A stretch of DNA of 32,240 nt from Gammaproteobacteria bacterium. Lineage in GTDB: Bacteria; Pseudomonadota; Gammaproteobacteria; Granulosicoccales; Granulosicoccaceae. Shown piece by piece: positions 15,600 through 24,276 of this stretch (positions are counted from its first letter, which is position 1; each line of letters starts with the position of its first letter). The notes under the pieces are model-generated. The model was not told the origin of the DNA. It made no database searches and saw only the letters and a program-made list of their open reading frames with translations. The translations under genes were made by a program, and so were the position numbers. The DNA is taken from contig JAHQVR010000121.1 in NCBI GenBank assembly GCA_019634245.1, positions 1-32,240 on the forward strand, given 5' to 3'.

Positions 15600-17374
15600 A
15601 GTTCTGGTCCCAGAGAAATGTGCAGCCGCACATCGTTAAACCGTTCATCGTCTATCGGCTCTGCTAAATCGAGCCTGAATGGGCCAACGGGTGATTGCCA
15701 GCGAATGCCAAACCCTCCACCTACGCTATAAGCGGTATCAAAATTGTTAAAGGCTCGGCCAGCATCCAGGAAAGCGGCCACGCTCCAGCGTTCGGCAAAG
15801 CGGTAGTTGTACTCCAAGCTGGTTACTTCCAGATAACGGCCACCGACGGCATCTCCGTCGGGATTAGTGGGTGATATAGAATTGTATTTGTATCCCCGAA
15901 TGGTGGTGTCGCCACCGGCAAAAAACCGTTGAGACGTCGGTACCAGCGTGAAGTCATTTGATTCAATAGCGCCATACTGGAGTCGAAACAGGTAACTATT
16001 ACGCTCATCAAGAGCCTTGATATATTTAAACCTCAAATTGAGTTTTAGAAAATCGATTGTTGAGCCAATATTTCGGTCACCATACATCGCAGTGAATGAG
16101 GTTGATTGTCCCCAGGTTAAAAAGGGTTTGCCTTTGCTGCGTGAACGAGCGTACACAAAACCCGGCAGGATTAAATCGGTGTTGAGTTCATCATCAGCGA
16201 TGATCGACCTTTCCCGCTCCCAACGAAGGAATAAGGTTTCTGTCCAATCGGAATCCATGAGCCGAGTATGGCCAAACTCCAATGTGCTTAGAAAACTTTC
16301 GGTATCTTCGTTTTCTTCGTTCTGCAGGCCGTACTGAACGCCCCAATAGTTGTGTAGTGGGTTGTTTGATCTGGGAATACGATAGGAAAAGCTTACGTTT
16401 TGCCGCACCGCGGAAATACCCAATTCAGATTCAAGCGAATGTCCATGACGATTAATCAGTGGTTTTGCCCAAGTAAGTTTGGTTCGCACGCCAGTATCTG
16501 TGGCGTAACCGATGCCGACACCCACCTGATTGTTATCCTTGGTAATGACTCTGACTGTGACTGGTACGGTTTTGCCATATCGACGATCACGTTGCGGGGT
16601 AACTCTGACGCTTTGAAAGTAGCCACTGTTTTGTAGGTTTTGAGTCAGTTCAGCGATCTTACTGGATTCATAGGGATCGCCCTCGGCGAAGGTTGCCCAG
16701 CGGCGTAGGAATGACTCGGTGAATATGGTGTTGTTAAAGCGAATCTGCCCGAATGTATAGCGTACGCCGCTTTCGGCCTTTAGTTCTATATCCGCGGTTA
16801 AATTGTTACGGCTGACGCGAACTTTACTGGTAGTAAATTCAAAGTCGAAATAGCCTGTGTCCTGAGCGGCATCGAGCAGAATAGACTTACTCGCTTCGTA
16901 GTTACTCGATTCGAACACAGCGTTTTTTTGGAATTGCAACTTACCCATGATGGGCATAAATTGGGGATCAAGTCTGGCCGGGCCATCAACGAATAAATCA
17001 ATTTTATTGATTCGCACCGGATCACCAGGTTCGATGTTCATGGTTACGATCGTAGTGTCCTCAGCAACGTCCCGACTCACCTGGATTCTTGGACTGAAAT
17101 ACCCCAACGCTGCCAGGTTGTTTTTAGCGACCTTGGGAATCTCATCGAGGTAGCGATTCAGAGCCCGCTCAGAATCGTTAACCGGAGGGATCACGCTCAA
17201 ACTGATGCTCTCGGCGAGTTCTTCGCTGACACCGGTGACGTTTAAGGTGACTTCTGCAATTGCTTCGGAAAAAGCCAATGCCCACAACAGAGCGAGCGTG
17301 AGCAGGACGCGCACGCGCAGACGGTGCCGATTCTTCCTGCTCGGCGAGATGAGGTTAACAATTTCTCCAATCAC
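15596..17374 (-). CDS. tamA: Outer-membrane assembly factor TamA (Omp85 family)
   Basis: This 592-residue protein has a signal peptide (basic RKNRHRLRVR, then a hydrophobic core, cleavage probably after AIA at about 41), a periplasmic region of about 230 residues holding three POTRA domains (for example GDPVRINKIDLFVDGPA and GVRYTFGQIRFNNT), and a C-terminal 16-strand barrel with the Omp85 motif RFFAGGDTTIRGYKYNSI (DTTIRGY, like the L6-loop VRGY). The sequence ends LHISLGPEL, matching the LGPEL ending of E. coli TamA rather than the usual terminal Phe. It partners TamB, encoded immediately downstream. The start is GTG; I see no better ATG. It is the first gene of tamA-tamB-rnd. Confidence 0.94.
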   Translation of the reverse strand: MIGEIVNLISPSRKNRHRLRVRVLLTLALLWALAFSEAIAEVTLNVTGVSEELAESISLSVIPPVNDSERALNRYLDEIPKVAKNNLAALGYFSPRIQVSRDVAEDTTIVTMNIEPGDPVRINKIDLFVDGPARLDPQFMPIMGKLQFQKNAVFESSNYEASKSILLDAAQDTGYFDFEFTTSKVRVSRNNLTADIELKAESGVRYTFGQIRFNNTIFTESFLRRWATFAEGDPYESSKIAELTQNLQNSGYFQSVRVTPQRDRRYGKTVPVTVRVITKDNNQVGVGIGYATDTGVRTKLTWAKPLINRHGHSLESELGISAVRQNVSFSYRIPRSNNPLHNYWGVQYGLQNEENEDTESFLSTLEFGHTRLMDSDWTETLFLRWERERSIIADDELNTDLILPGFVYARSRSKGKPFLTWGQSTSFTAMYGDRNIGSTIDFLKLNLRFKYIKALDERNSYLFRLQYGAIESNDFTLVPTSQRFFAGGDTTIRGYKYNSISPTNPDGDAVGGRYLEVTSLEYNYRFAERWSVAAFLDAGRAFNNFDTAYSVGGGFGIRWQSPVGPFRLDLAEPIDDERFNDVRLHISLGPEL

Positions 17375-17747
17375 GTTCAGTAGCTAGCTGATGTCTCCAT
17401 AGGAACTCAAGGTCATTCGACCAGGGCGCGCAATCGTGCCATGTCTGTAGTTATCATGGGGTTTTAAAGTACGGATTTCGTAACAGTTTGTGTCTTAAAT
17501 TAGGCCAACCTACGAGGCACCGATTAACCCACGGGCGGCGGCTTTGAACCTTATTCAAACATACAGCTCAAACCAGGCCAGAGCGGGTTAAACAAAGGTT
17601 ACGGCTTGTCATATTGAGCCTAGTTCTGCCGATTCGGGCAACAGTGCACGGATAAGCGCTCTAATTCTACTTTTCTCCGTGGTGAGACAATGGCTATGGC
17701 ACTTATTTTGAGCGTCTTGCACCACTGGATTTTGAGGTTAATTGATT
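17375..17747. other. Divergent intergenic region between tamA and a thioredoxin-like gene
   Basis: This 373-nt gap separates divergent genes and should hold both promoters. I could not identify a -35/-10 pair that I would defend on either strand, nor a strong hairpin or repeat. A GAGG at about 17734-17737 is the likely ribosome-binding site of the downstream gene. A short open frame from 17690 has no domain and is out of frame with that gene. Confidence 0.4.
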
Positions 17748-18317
17748 ATGCTTGGAACCCCTTTGTGCCAGAAATTGGCAAGAAAATTGCCCGGCATCGC
17801 CGCTCTGATGGGCGTACTCGGATTATTACTGCTTCCCTTAGTAGGACATGCCGATACCGCAAATCCTACCGAGGCTGAGATTCAGGAACCGAATCGGCCA
17901 TTCAATGATTTAGTGGATATGTCTGGTCGCGATGCCACGCTGGCCGTGGGGCAGGGCAAGTGGACACTGGTAATGGTTTGGGCAACCGATTGTCCCATCT
18001 GTCAGCAACAGAAGCCACAAATCTCAAAGTTTCACGACGCCTACAAAGACCTCAATGCCGAGGTCGTGGGCATAGCGTTGGATGGTCGTGATGCGCTGGA
18101 TGCGGTGCAGAGCTATCTCGACAATCACGTAGTAACTTTTCCAAATTACGTTGGCGAACTGGCTATTTTGTCTGAGAATATTCTCAGAATTGCTGAAGAA
18201 CCACTGCGTGGTACGCCCACCTATTTACTGTTCGATCCCAAAGGGAACATAAAGGGGATCAATCCCGGGCCTTTGTCTGAAGGAGCTATAGAGCGTTTTA
18301 TTGAGAACAATTCCTGA
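17748..18317 (+). CDS. Secreted TlpA-like thioredoxin-fold protein
   Basis: This is a 189-residue periplasmic thiol-disulphide protein. A signal peptide or anchor (about residues 12-34, GIAALMGVLGLLLLPLVGHA) precedes a single thioredoxin-fold domain. The active site is CPIC (C82, C85) in the context VMVWATDCPICQQQKPQ, and RGTPTYLLFD carries the cis-proline loop, with DPKGNIKG following as in TlpA/AhpC-TSA proteins. The likely role is reduction or resolution of periplasmic disulphides; the partner is unknown. I chose ATG 17748, with GAGG 10 nt upstream, over a TTG two codons earlier. An SGNH-hydrolase gene follows 89 nt downstream on the same strand, but no functional link is evident. Confidence 0.82.
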   Translation: MLGTPLCQKLARKLPGIAALMGVLGLLLLPLVGHADTANPTEAEIQEPNRPFNDLVDMSGRDATLAVGQGKWTLVMVWATDCPICQQQKPQISKFHDAYKDLNAEVVGIALDGRDALDAVQSYLDNHVVTFPNYVGELAILSENILRIAEEPLRGTPTYLLFDPKGNIKGINPGPLSEGAIERFIENNS

Positions 18318-18406
18318 GCTAGACACGACTTTTTCTCACTCTGCACTAGGATTCATCTGAAGCTTTGCTAACTTCATTACAGGCATAGTCAACGGCAAAT
18401 TTCTTT

Positions 18407-19417
18407 ATGGGTGTGAAGAGGGTGGTGGGTATATTCGCAGCGCTTCTAGCGCTGAGTGCTTGCGATTCAGATTCGTCTCGCGCTGAGCCTGATATCGAAG
18501 ATCCGGAAATAATTTCCAGCTGTCAGACGATTGATGCCACGAGTAGCAGTGAGTCATTGTCTCTACAACTCCCTGTGTCACTGGCCATGGGCCAAACGAT
18601 CGTATTAGAAGACGCACCGGAATTGAGTGTTGAGTTCTTTGACAACACATCGGGCGTTTTAACGCTGCTTACACCACGTTCGCATGCGCCGTTGTCAATC
18701 CGATATTCGGTGGTCGATGCTAATAATACTGTGCTTTTCGAACACACTCATTGGGTGGTGTTCCAACCTCTTAGAGTGATGCCTTACGGCGATTCGATCA
18801 CCTCTGGTGTTGAGTATTTTGACGGTACAGATCTGCCTGAATTGCCTGTGCGTGTTGGTTATCGAAAGGCTTTGTATGACAGCTTGACAATGAACGGATA
18901 CCTGGTTGATTTTCTCGGTCAAGCCGGTCAGCGTGCGGGTCAGGATGCAGGGCTCATCGATCCAGACAACAATGGGTTTTCGGGTGTTGACATTGGTTTC
19001 TTGCGGGCCAAGCTCAACGAAGTGTTGTTAGAGAACCCACCTGACGTTTTGCTGATACATATCGGCACGAACAACACACCCACAACGGCAGACGAGCTGA
19101 TGCTGCTTCTGGATGATATTGATGTATGGGAGCAGCAACATCATCCGGTGACCGTGCATCTAGCGACCATAGTTCCGACACGCAATGCCTCAGAAAACCT
19201 CATTGTTGAACAATACAATGAAGATATACGTACCCGAGTGCAGAACCGGGTCGGAGATCGATTGGTGTTGGTTGAACAGAATCTGGCAGTGTCGCCAGAT
19301 GACATCAGCGATGAACCTATAGGTAAACACCCTACGGCAGCTGGGTATGAAAAAATGGCGACCGCCTGGTATGAATCGATGCTGGCTTACGATACCGTTG
19401 CCCGCTGCTTGCCTTGA
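18407..19417 (+). CDS. SGNH/GDSL-hydrolase lipoprotein
   Basis: This is a 336-residue lipoprotein esterase. The lipobox LSAC places the lipidated Cys at residue 19, followed by Asp at +2, the residue that retains lipoproteins in the inner membrane in E. coli. An N-terminal domain (about 30-120) precedes the SGNH domain. Block I is MPYGDSITSG (nucleophile Ser), the central DNNGFSGVDIG supplies the Gly, block III is HIGTNNT (Asn), and block V is HPTAAGYEKMA (His). The arrangement resembles carbohydrate-esterase SGNH enzymes (CE3-like), so deacetylation of a polysaccharide is possible, but the substrate is not visible. The start ATG is the only one upstream of a sensible signal peptide. Confidence 0.85.
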   Translation: MGVKRVVGIFAALLALSACDSDSSRAEPDIEDPEIISSCQTIDATSSSESLSLQLPVSLAMGQTIVLEDAPELSVEFFDNTSGVLTLLTPRSHAPLSIRYSVVDANNTVLFEHTHWVVFQPLRVMPYGDSITSGVEYFDGTDLPELPVRVGYRKALYDSLTMNGYLVDFLGQAGQRAGQDAGLIDPDNNGFSGVDIGFLRAKLNEVLLENPPDVLLIHIGTNNTPTTADELMLLLDDIDVWEQQHHPVTVHLATIVPTRNASENLIVEQYNEDIRTRVQNRVGDRLVLVEQNLAVSPDDISDEPIGKHPTAAGYEKMATAWYESMLAYDTVARCLP

Positions 19418-19427
19418 AACAGCGGCT

Positions 19428-19757
19428 TCAGGTTGATGACTGTTCGCAATCTTCAGGGTACTTTTCTACCCATTCGGTAAATCCGCCATCAAGGCTGTAG
19501 ACTTCATCGAAACCTTGCTCCACAAAATATTGGCTTGCCTGTTGGCTGGAATGGCCGTGATAACAACAGACGATGAGCGGTGCATCAGGATCTGTGTCTT
19601 GAATAAAATTGGCCACTCGAGTGTTGTCCAGATGAACGGCGTTGCGAATGTGTCCAGCAGCAAAGCTTTGTTCATCTCGAATATCCACGATATTCAGCTG
19701 CGCATTGTCGAGCATTTTTTTCGCATCGACACAGGACAATCGGGAGAAGGTATCCAT
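19428..19757 (-). CDS. glpE: Thiosulfate sulfurtransferase GlpE (single-domain rhodanese)
   Basis: This 109-residue cytoplasmic rhodanese transfers sulfur from thiosulfate to cyanide or thiols. It is similar to E. coli GlpE throughout: opening MDTFSRLS, the VDIRDEQSFAAGHI segment, the active-site loop CCYHGHSSQQA (the catalytic Cys is the second of the pair), and SLDGGFTEW near the end. The reading frame is open for another 70 codons upstream, but that part is unlike the family and overlaps truD, so I place the start at ATG 19757. It is divergent from truD with only about 30 nt between starts, and convergent with the SGNH gene with a 10-nt gap. Confidence 0.9.
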   Translation of the reverse strand: MDTFSRLSCVDAKKMLDNAQLNIVDIRDEQSFAAGHIRNAVHLDNTRVANFIQDTDPDAPLIVCCYHGHSSQQASQYFVEQGFDEVYSLDGGFTEWVEKYPEDCEQSST

Positions 19758-19787
19758 AGAACTGAGCTTGAACCTGGGTTTTGATAA

Positions 19788-20966
19788 GTGACGATGGGGA
19801 GTGTACCAATAGACAGCGCTTTGATCGATAGACTGTTGCGCACATCGCTTGTGCAGCCCAGAGCCGCAGAAGATCGGACGATGATCAAAGGTCATTACAA
19901 GGCAGCGTGCTCTGATTTTATCGTCGAAGAGGAGCTTGGCTTTGAACCGAACGGTTCTGGTGAACATCTCTTTGTTTATGTGGAAAAAGAAGGCCTGACG
20001 ACGTTAGAGGCGGCTGATTTGCTGGCTCGGGCCGCCAGCGTTTCATCGCGTGGCATTGGTTACTCGGGAATGAAAGACAAGCAGGCCATCACCCGTCAGT
20101 GGTTCAGTCTCCCAACCAATGACGACCCCGATGTTTCTCAACTGGCGTCTTCTTTGGTGCACTCGAAACGGCTTGAGATTTTAACCACTACGCGCAATAG
20201 CAAGAAGCTAAGAATAGGATCGCATAAGCAAAACCACTTTCAAATCACCTTGCGCAAATTACAACGAGAGGAAGATGGCGAAGGTGCGGCAACGTCGGCC
20301 AGCACAGCGGAGGTCATCGAATCCCGACTCGACGTGCTGTCGCGTTCGGGTTTTCCCAATTATTTTGGGCCACAGCGCTTTGGCTATCAGGGACGCAATG
20401 TATATAAAGCCGTTGAGCACCTTAACAATCCCCGCAAACGCTTAAAACCGAAACAACGTGGACTGTACATCTCGTCGTTACGAAGTGCTTTGTTCAATCA
20501 TGTGTTATCAGAGCGCGTTGCCAATCAAACTTGGTTAAACCCGATGCTGGGCGAAGCCTTAATGTTGTCGGGCTCTCACAGTGTGTTCGGGTATGCCGGA
20601 GAGAACGCTGATGACATCCATCACAGATTGGCCTCTTTTGATATTTCGACAACCGGTCCCTTGGTTGGAGCCGGCGATTCCCCTATTGAAGGCGATTGCC
20701 AACAATTCGAATCCGAGGTGCTGACCCCATACCAATCGGTTTGTGAGGCGTTAGTCATCGATAACATTTTGGCTAGCCGTCGAGCGCTCAGAGTTGCCGT
20801 ACAGTCGTTGGACTATCGCTGGTTAACCCAGGATGACTTGCTGTTGAGTTTTAAACTACCACCTGGCAGTTACGCATCGATGTTAATACACCATCTATCT
20901 GATGGCATCATCGCTGCGGAATCGAACTGTTTTTCTGATAACAAGGCAGGTGCTGGACATCAGTAG
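19788..20966 (+). CDS. truD: tRNA pseudouridine(13) synthase TruD
   Basis: This 392-residue enzyme converts U13 of tRNA-Glu to pseudouridine. The TruD-specific features are FIVEEELGFEPNGSGEHLFVYVEKEG at the start, the catalytic motif GYSGMKDKQAIT with nucleophile D97, the FPNYFGPQRFG segment and a C-terminal LPPGSYASMLI. The start is GTG 19788 or ATG 19794; neither has a clear ribosome-binding site. The last 24 codons overlap the end of the convergent serine-protease gene. About 20 residues after the conserved C-terminus (ESNCFSDNKAGAGHQ at the end) look like an extension created by that overlap. Confidence 0.94.
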   Translation: MTMGSVPIDSALIDRLLRTSLVQPRAAEDRTMIKGHYKAACSDFIVEEELGFEPNGSGEHLFVYVEKEGLTTLEAADLLARAASVSSRGIGYSGMKDKQAITRQWFSLPTNDDPDVSQLASSLVHSKRLEILTTTRNSKKLRIGSHKQNHFQITLRKLQREEDGEGAATSASTAEVIESRLDVLSRSGFPNYFGPQRFGYQGRNVYKAVEHLNNPRKRLKPKQRGLYISSLRSALFNHVLSERVANQTWLNPMLGEALMLSGSHSVFGYAGENADDIHHRLASFDISTTGPLVGAGDSPIEGDCQQFESEVLTPYQSVCEALVIDNILASRRALRVAVQSLDYRWLTQDDLLLSFKLPPGSYASMLIHHLSDGIIAAESNCFSDNKAGAGHQ

Positions 20967-22619
20967 CAGTAAGAACCAGTCGATTGCCATTTTGTGTGGT
21001 TTTTCTGAGACTGTCCCAGATACCACTGAACAACCAAAACTTTGGTTGCCTCGGGTTATCGAGCCGTCTAAGGCGGGGCTCAGTTGGGGAATGGGTAGTT
21101 CATCACCGCTCGTAAACTCGATGGCATTGACGACGGATTCATATGCATCGAGTAGCCCCCAGCCACAGGTACGATCGGTACAGCCTGAACCGGAGATTGT
21201 GTTATGGGGTCGGACCGAGCGATACAGCAGGCCTTCCAGTTCATAGTTAGTTAGGCTTGGATTGGCCGCTTGCATTAGCGCCAGAACACCACTGACGTGC
21301 GGAGCCGCGATACTGGTGCCTGTTACTTGCCGATACGTTTGTTGGCTACTGGGTGCGCGTTCACCAGCATTACTAGCGACCAAAATAGCAAAGCTGGAAT
21401 CGGGTACTCGGCCACCGGGTGCGGCGATGTCGGCATCTGCGCCGTAACTGCTGTAGTTGGTTCGATGACCGTTGTGATCGGTGGCCAGTACACCAATGAC
21501 ATTGTCACACTGAGAAGGCGATGTGGGGTTGGCGTCCGCATTCCGCGACCCATTGCCGATGGCTGCGACCACTATACTGCCTGCGGCGACAGCGTCGTTG
21601 ATGGCGCGTTGGTCGCTCAGCGTACAGACGTCGTCAACACCCAGGCTTAGGTTAATAATGTCAGCGGGGTAGAGGTTTTCTGTGATGGCTGGGTCGCCGA
21701 CTCCAGCGGCCCAACGAATGGCATCGATTAAATCAGAGCGTCTTCCTCCGCAGCGTCCCATGGAGCGCACGGGTAAAATTTTTGTGTGTTGTGCCAGACC
21801 TGCCATTCCAAAACCATCGTTCGAGTTTGCTGCGATGACCGAAGCGACAGCTGTGCCATGCCAGGTACTTGCGGTTGCCGGGCAATTCACTCCATAGGTG
21901 TTCATTTCAACCGTTGTAGAGAACTCCACACCATCACCCGGATCGGTCGGATCTGGGTCGCGGCCATCACCGTCGTTGGCGCGCAGGTATTCGTACTGGA
22001 GCGGTATGGGTACATCGCCCTCAATATTTAAATTCATTCCTGAAACAAAGTCATAGCCTGGCAGCAGTCGACCTTGTAGATCAGGATGCTCGCTACGAAT
22101 GCCAGTATCGATAACAGCTATGACCGTTGATGCATCGCCACTGACCAAATCCCAGGCGGCTTCCGCATTAATCGCTCCTGCGGATTGGTCTGAGCTTCCC
22201 AGTTGCCACTGCTCGCCATAGAGTTCGTCGTTGGGTACAGCGGCAGGCCAAACCAGTGCATCTATATCAACAGACTCAACGTAATCCAGAGCCGATAGAC
22301 GTTGGCGAATCTCATGGAGGGTTTGGCCGTCATCCACGGCTACCACCGCTGCATTTCCGGACATGTTTCTAACCCAGCGCGTCGAATTTCCCAGCTGGGT
22401 TGAAAAATCCTCTAGCGTCCGTTTCTGGCGTTCAAAGAGTCTGGCTTTGGTGATCTCTGCGGGGATGTCCGGTGTCGACGCTCGTGTCACTGGTTCGCGG
22501 TAATTCACGATCAGCTGCATCTGGGCAGAGACTGGCAGGGAAAGACCCCACAGACACACGCCAACCCCAGCCAGCAGGACGGAATGGAAGGTTCGAGAAG
22601 TTGAATTTGCACGACTCAC
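20895..22619 (-). CDS. Secreted subtilisin-family (S8) serine protease with C-terminal membrane tail
   Basis: This is a 574-residue exported protease. The signal peptide ends near SAQ (33). Residues 36-125 resemble an inhibitor-type propeptide. The catalytic domain holds D171 (VIAVIDTGI), H254 (WHGTAVASVIA), oxyanion N356 (AAIGNG) and S436 (VTGTSIAAPHVSG), all intact. A short linker leads to C530, then a hydrophobic segment (548-561, DWFLLLLMSSTCLVI) and a basic end (RKTVRFR). This Cys-hydrophobic-basic tail resembles C-terminal sorting domains (JDVT-CTERM-like) and suggests anchoring or processing at the envelope. The start is GTG, and the 3' end overlaps truD by 72 nt. The substrate is unknown. 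Confidence 0.9.
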   Translation of the reverse strand: MSRANSTSRTFHSVLLAGVGVCLWGLSLPVSAQMQLIVNYREPVTRASTPDIPAEITKARLFERQKRTLEDFSTQLGNSTRWVRNMSGNAAVVAVDDGQTLHEIRQRLSALDYVESVDIDALVWPAAVPNDELYGEQWQLGSSDQSAGAINAEAAWDLVSGDASTVIAVIDTGIRSEHPDLQGRLLPGYDFVSGMNLNIEGDVPIPLQYEYLRANDGDGRDPDPTDPGDGVEFSTTVEMNTYGVNCPATASTWHGTAVASVIAANSNDGFGMAGLAQHTKILPVRSMGRCGGRRSDLIDAIRWAAGVGDPAITENLYPADIINLSLGVDDVCTLSDQRAINDAVAAGSIVVAAIGNGSRNADANPTSPSQCDNVIGVLATDHNGHRTNYSSYGADADIAAPGGRVPDSSFAILVASNAGERAPSSQQTYRQVTGTSIAAPHVSGVLALMQAANPSLTNYELEGLLYRSVRPHNTISGSGCTDRTCGWGLLDAYESVVNAIEFTSGDELPIPQLSPALDGSITRGNQSFGCSVVSGTVSEKPHKMAIDWFLLLLMSSTCLVIRKTVRFRSDDAIR

Positions 22620-22700
22620 ACACCACTGAATGCAAGAAGCGTGTCATACGGCCGTCACGGCGGTAGACTCGACCATTCCACACCCAATAGATCATCTGAG

Positions 22701-23651
22701 ATGAGTATTAACGACAATCTGGAATCTAGCGCTGAAAGGGCCACAGCACACGACGCTGAAGACGATCCGCGCAACGAACACTTACTGATTTATGTGAATG
22801 GTGAGCTGGTGCCGCGGCAGCAGGCGGTGGTCTCTGTCTACGACTCAGGTTTTATGCTGGGAGACGGAATGTGGGAGGGGTTGCGGCTGTACAACGGTCG
22901 CTGGGCCTTTTTGGAAGAACATCTCGATCGGCTCTATGGGTCCTGCAAGGCAGTGGATCTGGACATTGGATTGTCTCGCCAGGAGATGGTGTCCGCATTA
23001 GAAAAAACCGCGCAAGCGAATAAGATGATTACCGATGTTCATTGTCGATTGATGGTTACTCGTGGCGTCAAGATTAAACCGTTTCAGCATCCGAGCTTAT
23101 CGCGCACGGGTCCGACGATTGTGATCATTATGGAACACTCGAAACCGCTGTCGACGATGCAAATTAAAGGTATGTCGTTGGCCACGGTGCCTCAGGTGCG
23201 TGGGTTGCCCATGTCCCAGGATGCTAAGTACAACTCTCACTCAAAATTAAATTGTGTGATTGCCTGTTTACAAGCTGAGCATGCGGGTGCGGATGAAGCA
23301 TTGATGCTCGACCCGCATGGGTTTGTGAATACAACCAATAGCTGCAACTTTTTCATTGTACGTACCGGTGAGGTGTGGACCTCCACCGGTGACTACTGCA
23401 TGAATGGGGTAACTCGGCAAAAAATTATTGACCTGTGCAAGACTCACCAAGTGCCGGTCTATGAGCGCAACTACTCACTATTCGACACATACAGCGCTGA
23501 TGAAGCATTTATGACTGGCACGTTCGGGGCACAAACACCGGTTACCATGATCGATAACAAGCCCATTGGAAACGCTGAAGGGGCAGGTCCACTGACGCTT
23601 CAACTGAGACAGTGGTACAAAGAATTAGTGGCTGAGAATACGGCTGCATGA
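22701..23651 (+). CDS. PLP-dependent class IV aminotransferase
   Basis: This enzyme of about 316 residues has the fold-type IV (branched-chain / D-amino-acid aminotransferase, ADC lyase) pattern. YVNGELVPRQQAVVSVYDSGFMLGDGMWEGLRLYNG is the usual N-terminal segment; the PLP lysine should lie in DAKYNSHSKLNCVIA; ADEALMLDPHGFVNTTNSCNFFIV is the conserved cofactor-phosphate region; and GVTRQKII follows. It is not a close match to IlvE and could be a D-amino-acid or other aminotransferase. I chose ATG 22701 over an upstream GTG at 22641; even so, about 27 residues precede the conserved core. It is divergent from the serine-protease gene. Confidence 0.85.
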   Translation: MSINDNLESSAERATAHDAEDDPRNEHLLIYVNGELVPRQQAVVSVYDSGFMLGDGMWEGLRLYNGRWAFLEEHLDRLYGSCKAVDLDIGLSRQEMVSALEKTAQANKMITDVHCRLMVTRGVKIKPFQHPSLSRTGPTIVIIMEHSKPLSTMQIKGMSLATVPQVRGLPMSQDAKYNSHSKLNCVIACLQAEHAGADEALMLDPHGFVNTTNSCNFFIVRTGEVWTSTGDYCMNGVTRQKIIDLCKTHQVPVYERNYSLFDTYSADEAFMTGTFGAQTPVTMIDNKPIGNAEGAGPLTLQLRQWYKELVAENTAA

Positions 23652-23686
23652 GCCTCTTTAGTAAACCGTTATAACCATTGGCAGAG

Positions 23687-24202
23687 TTACTCCTGCAGCC
23701 TGGGCATCAGCATCACAAGATTGCAGGGTCGAGTACGATTGTCTAACTGCGCCGAGATCAGCTTATCCCAGGCAAACTGGCAGGCACTTGAAGAGCCGGG
23801 TAGCACGAAGATGAAGGTGCGATTAGCAACGCCAGCGAGTGCTCGGGATTGTAGTGTCGAGGTTTTTATATCTTCGTAGGACAGCACTCGGAACATTTCA
23901 CCAAAGCCTTCAATTTCTTTATCGAGCAGTGGTTTTACCGCTTCTGGAGTTCCGTCACGACCGGTGATACCGGTCCCGCCGGTCGTAATCACTGCATCAA
24001 CTTCCGGCTGCGCAATCCAACCAGAGAGCACTGCGCGGATTTGGTAGAGGTCATCTTTGACAATGGTCCGATCAGCCAGCGCGTGCCCACCCCCCTGGAT
24101 GGCAGCGGCCAACTTATCCCCAGAAACATCATCAGCCAGGGTGCGAGAATCTGAAATGGTTAATACAGCGATATTGAGAGATTTAAACTCGGGATCTGCC
24201 AC
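23687..24202 (-). CDS. moaB: Molybdenum cofactor biosynthesis protein MoaB
   Basis: This 171-residue MoaB/Mog-family protein belongs to molybdopterin biosynthesis (adenylylation step in Mog-type enzymes; the exact role of MoaB in E. coli is unsettled). Visible motifs are LTISDSRTLADDVSGD, the MPT-binding TTGGTGITGRDGTPEAV, and LPGSSSACQFAWDKLI, where the family usually has LPGSPxA. The length is typical. It stands alone and is divergent from rluB (74 nt between starts). No other moa, moe or mob gene lies in the window. Confidence 0.92.
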   Translation of the reverse strand: MADPEFKSLNIAVLTISDSRTLADDVSGDKLAAAIQGGGHALADRTIVKDDLYQIRAVLSGWIAQPEVDAVITTGGTGITGRDGTPEAVKPLLDKEIEGFGEMFRVLSYEDIKTSTLQSRALAGVANRTFIFVLPGSSSACQFAWDKLISAQLDNRTRPCNLVMLMPRLQE

Positions 24203-24241
24203 GGTGAAGACCTTTGCATAAGTGACTGTCCTGCATGGTAT

Positions 24242-24262
24242 CAGACCCCGAGTGTGGGTCTG
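24242..24262. other. Hairpin in the rluB leader
   Basis: CAGACCC (24242-24248) pairs perfectly with GGGTCTG (24256-24262). It sits between an upstream in-frame ATG (24235) and the preferred rluB start (24277), so it would be at the 5' end of the rluB mRNA. Function unknown. Confidence 0.35.
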
Positions 24263-24276
24263 CTAACATCGACGCC

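Noticed and set aside
19758..19967. 70-codon N-terminal extension of GlpE
   Set aside because: GlpE homologues start at the internal Met, and the extension overlaps truD on the other strand.
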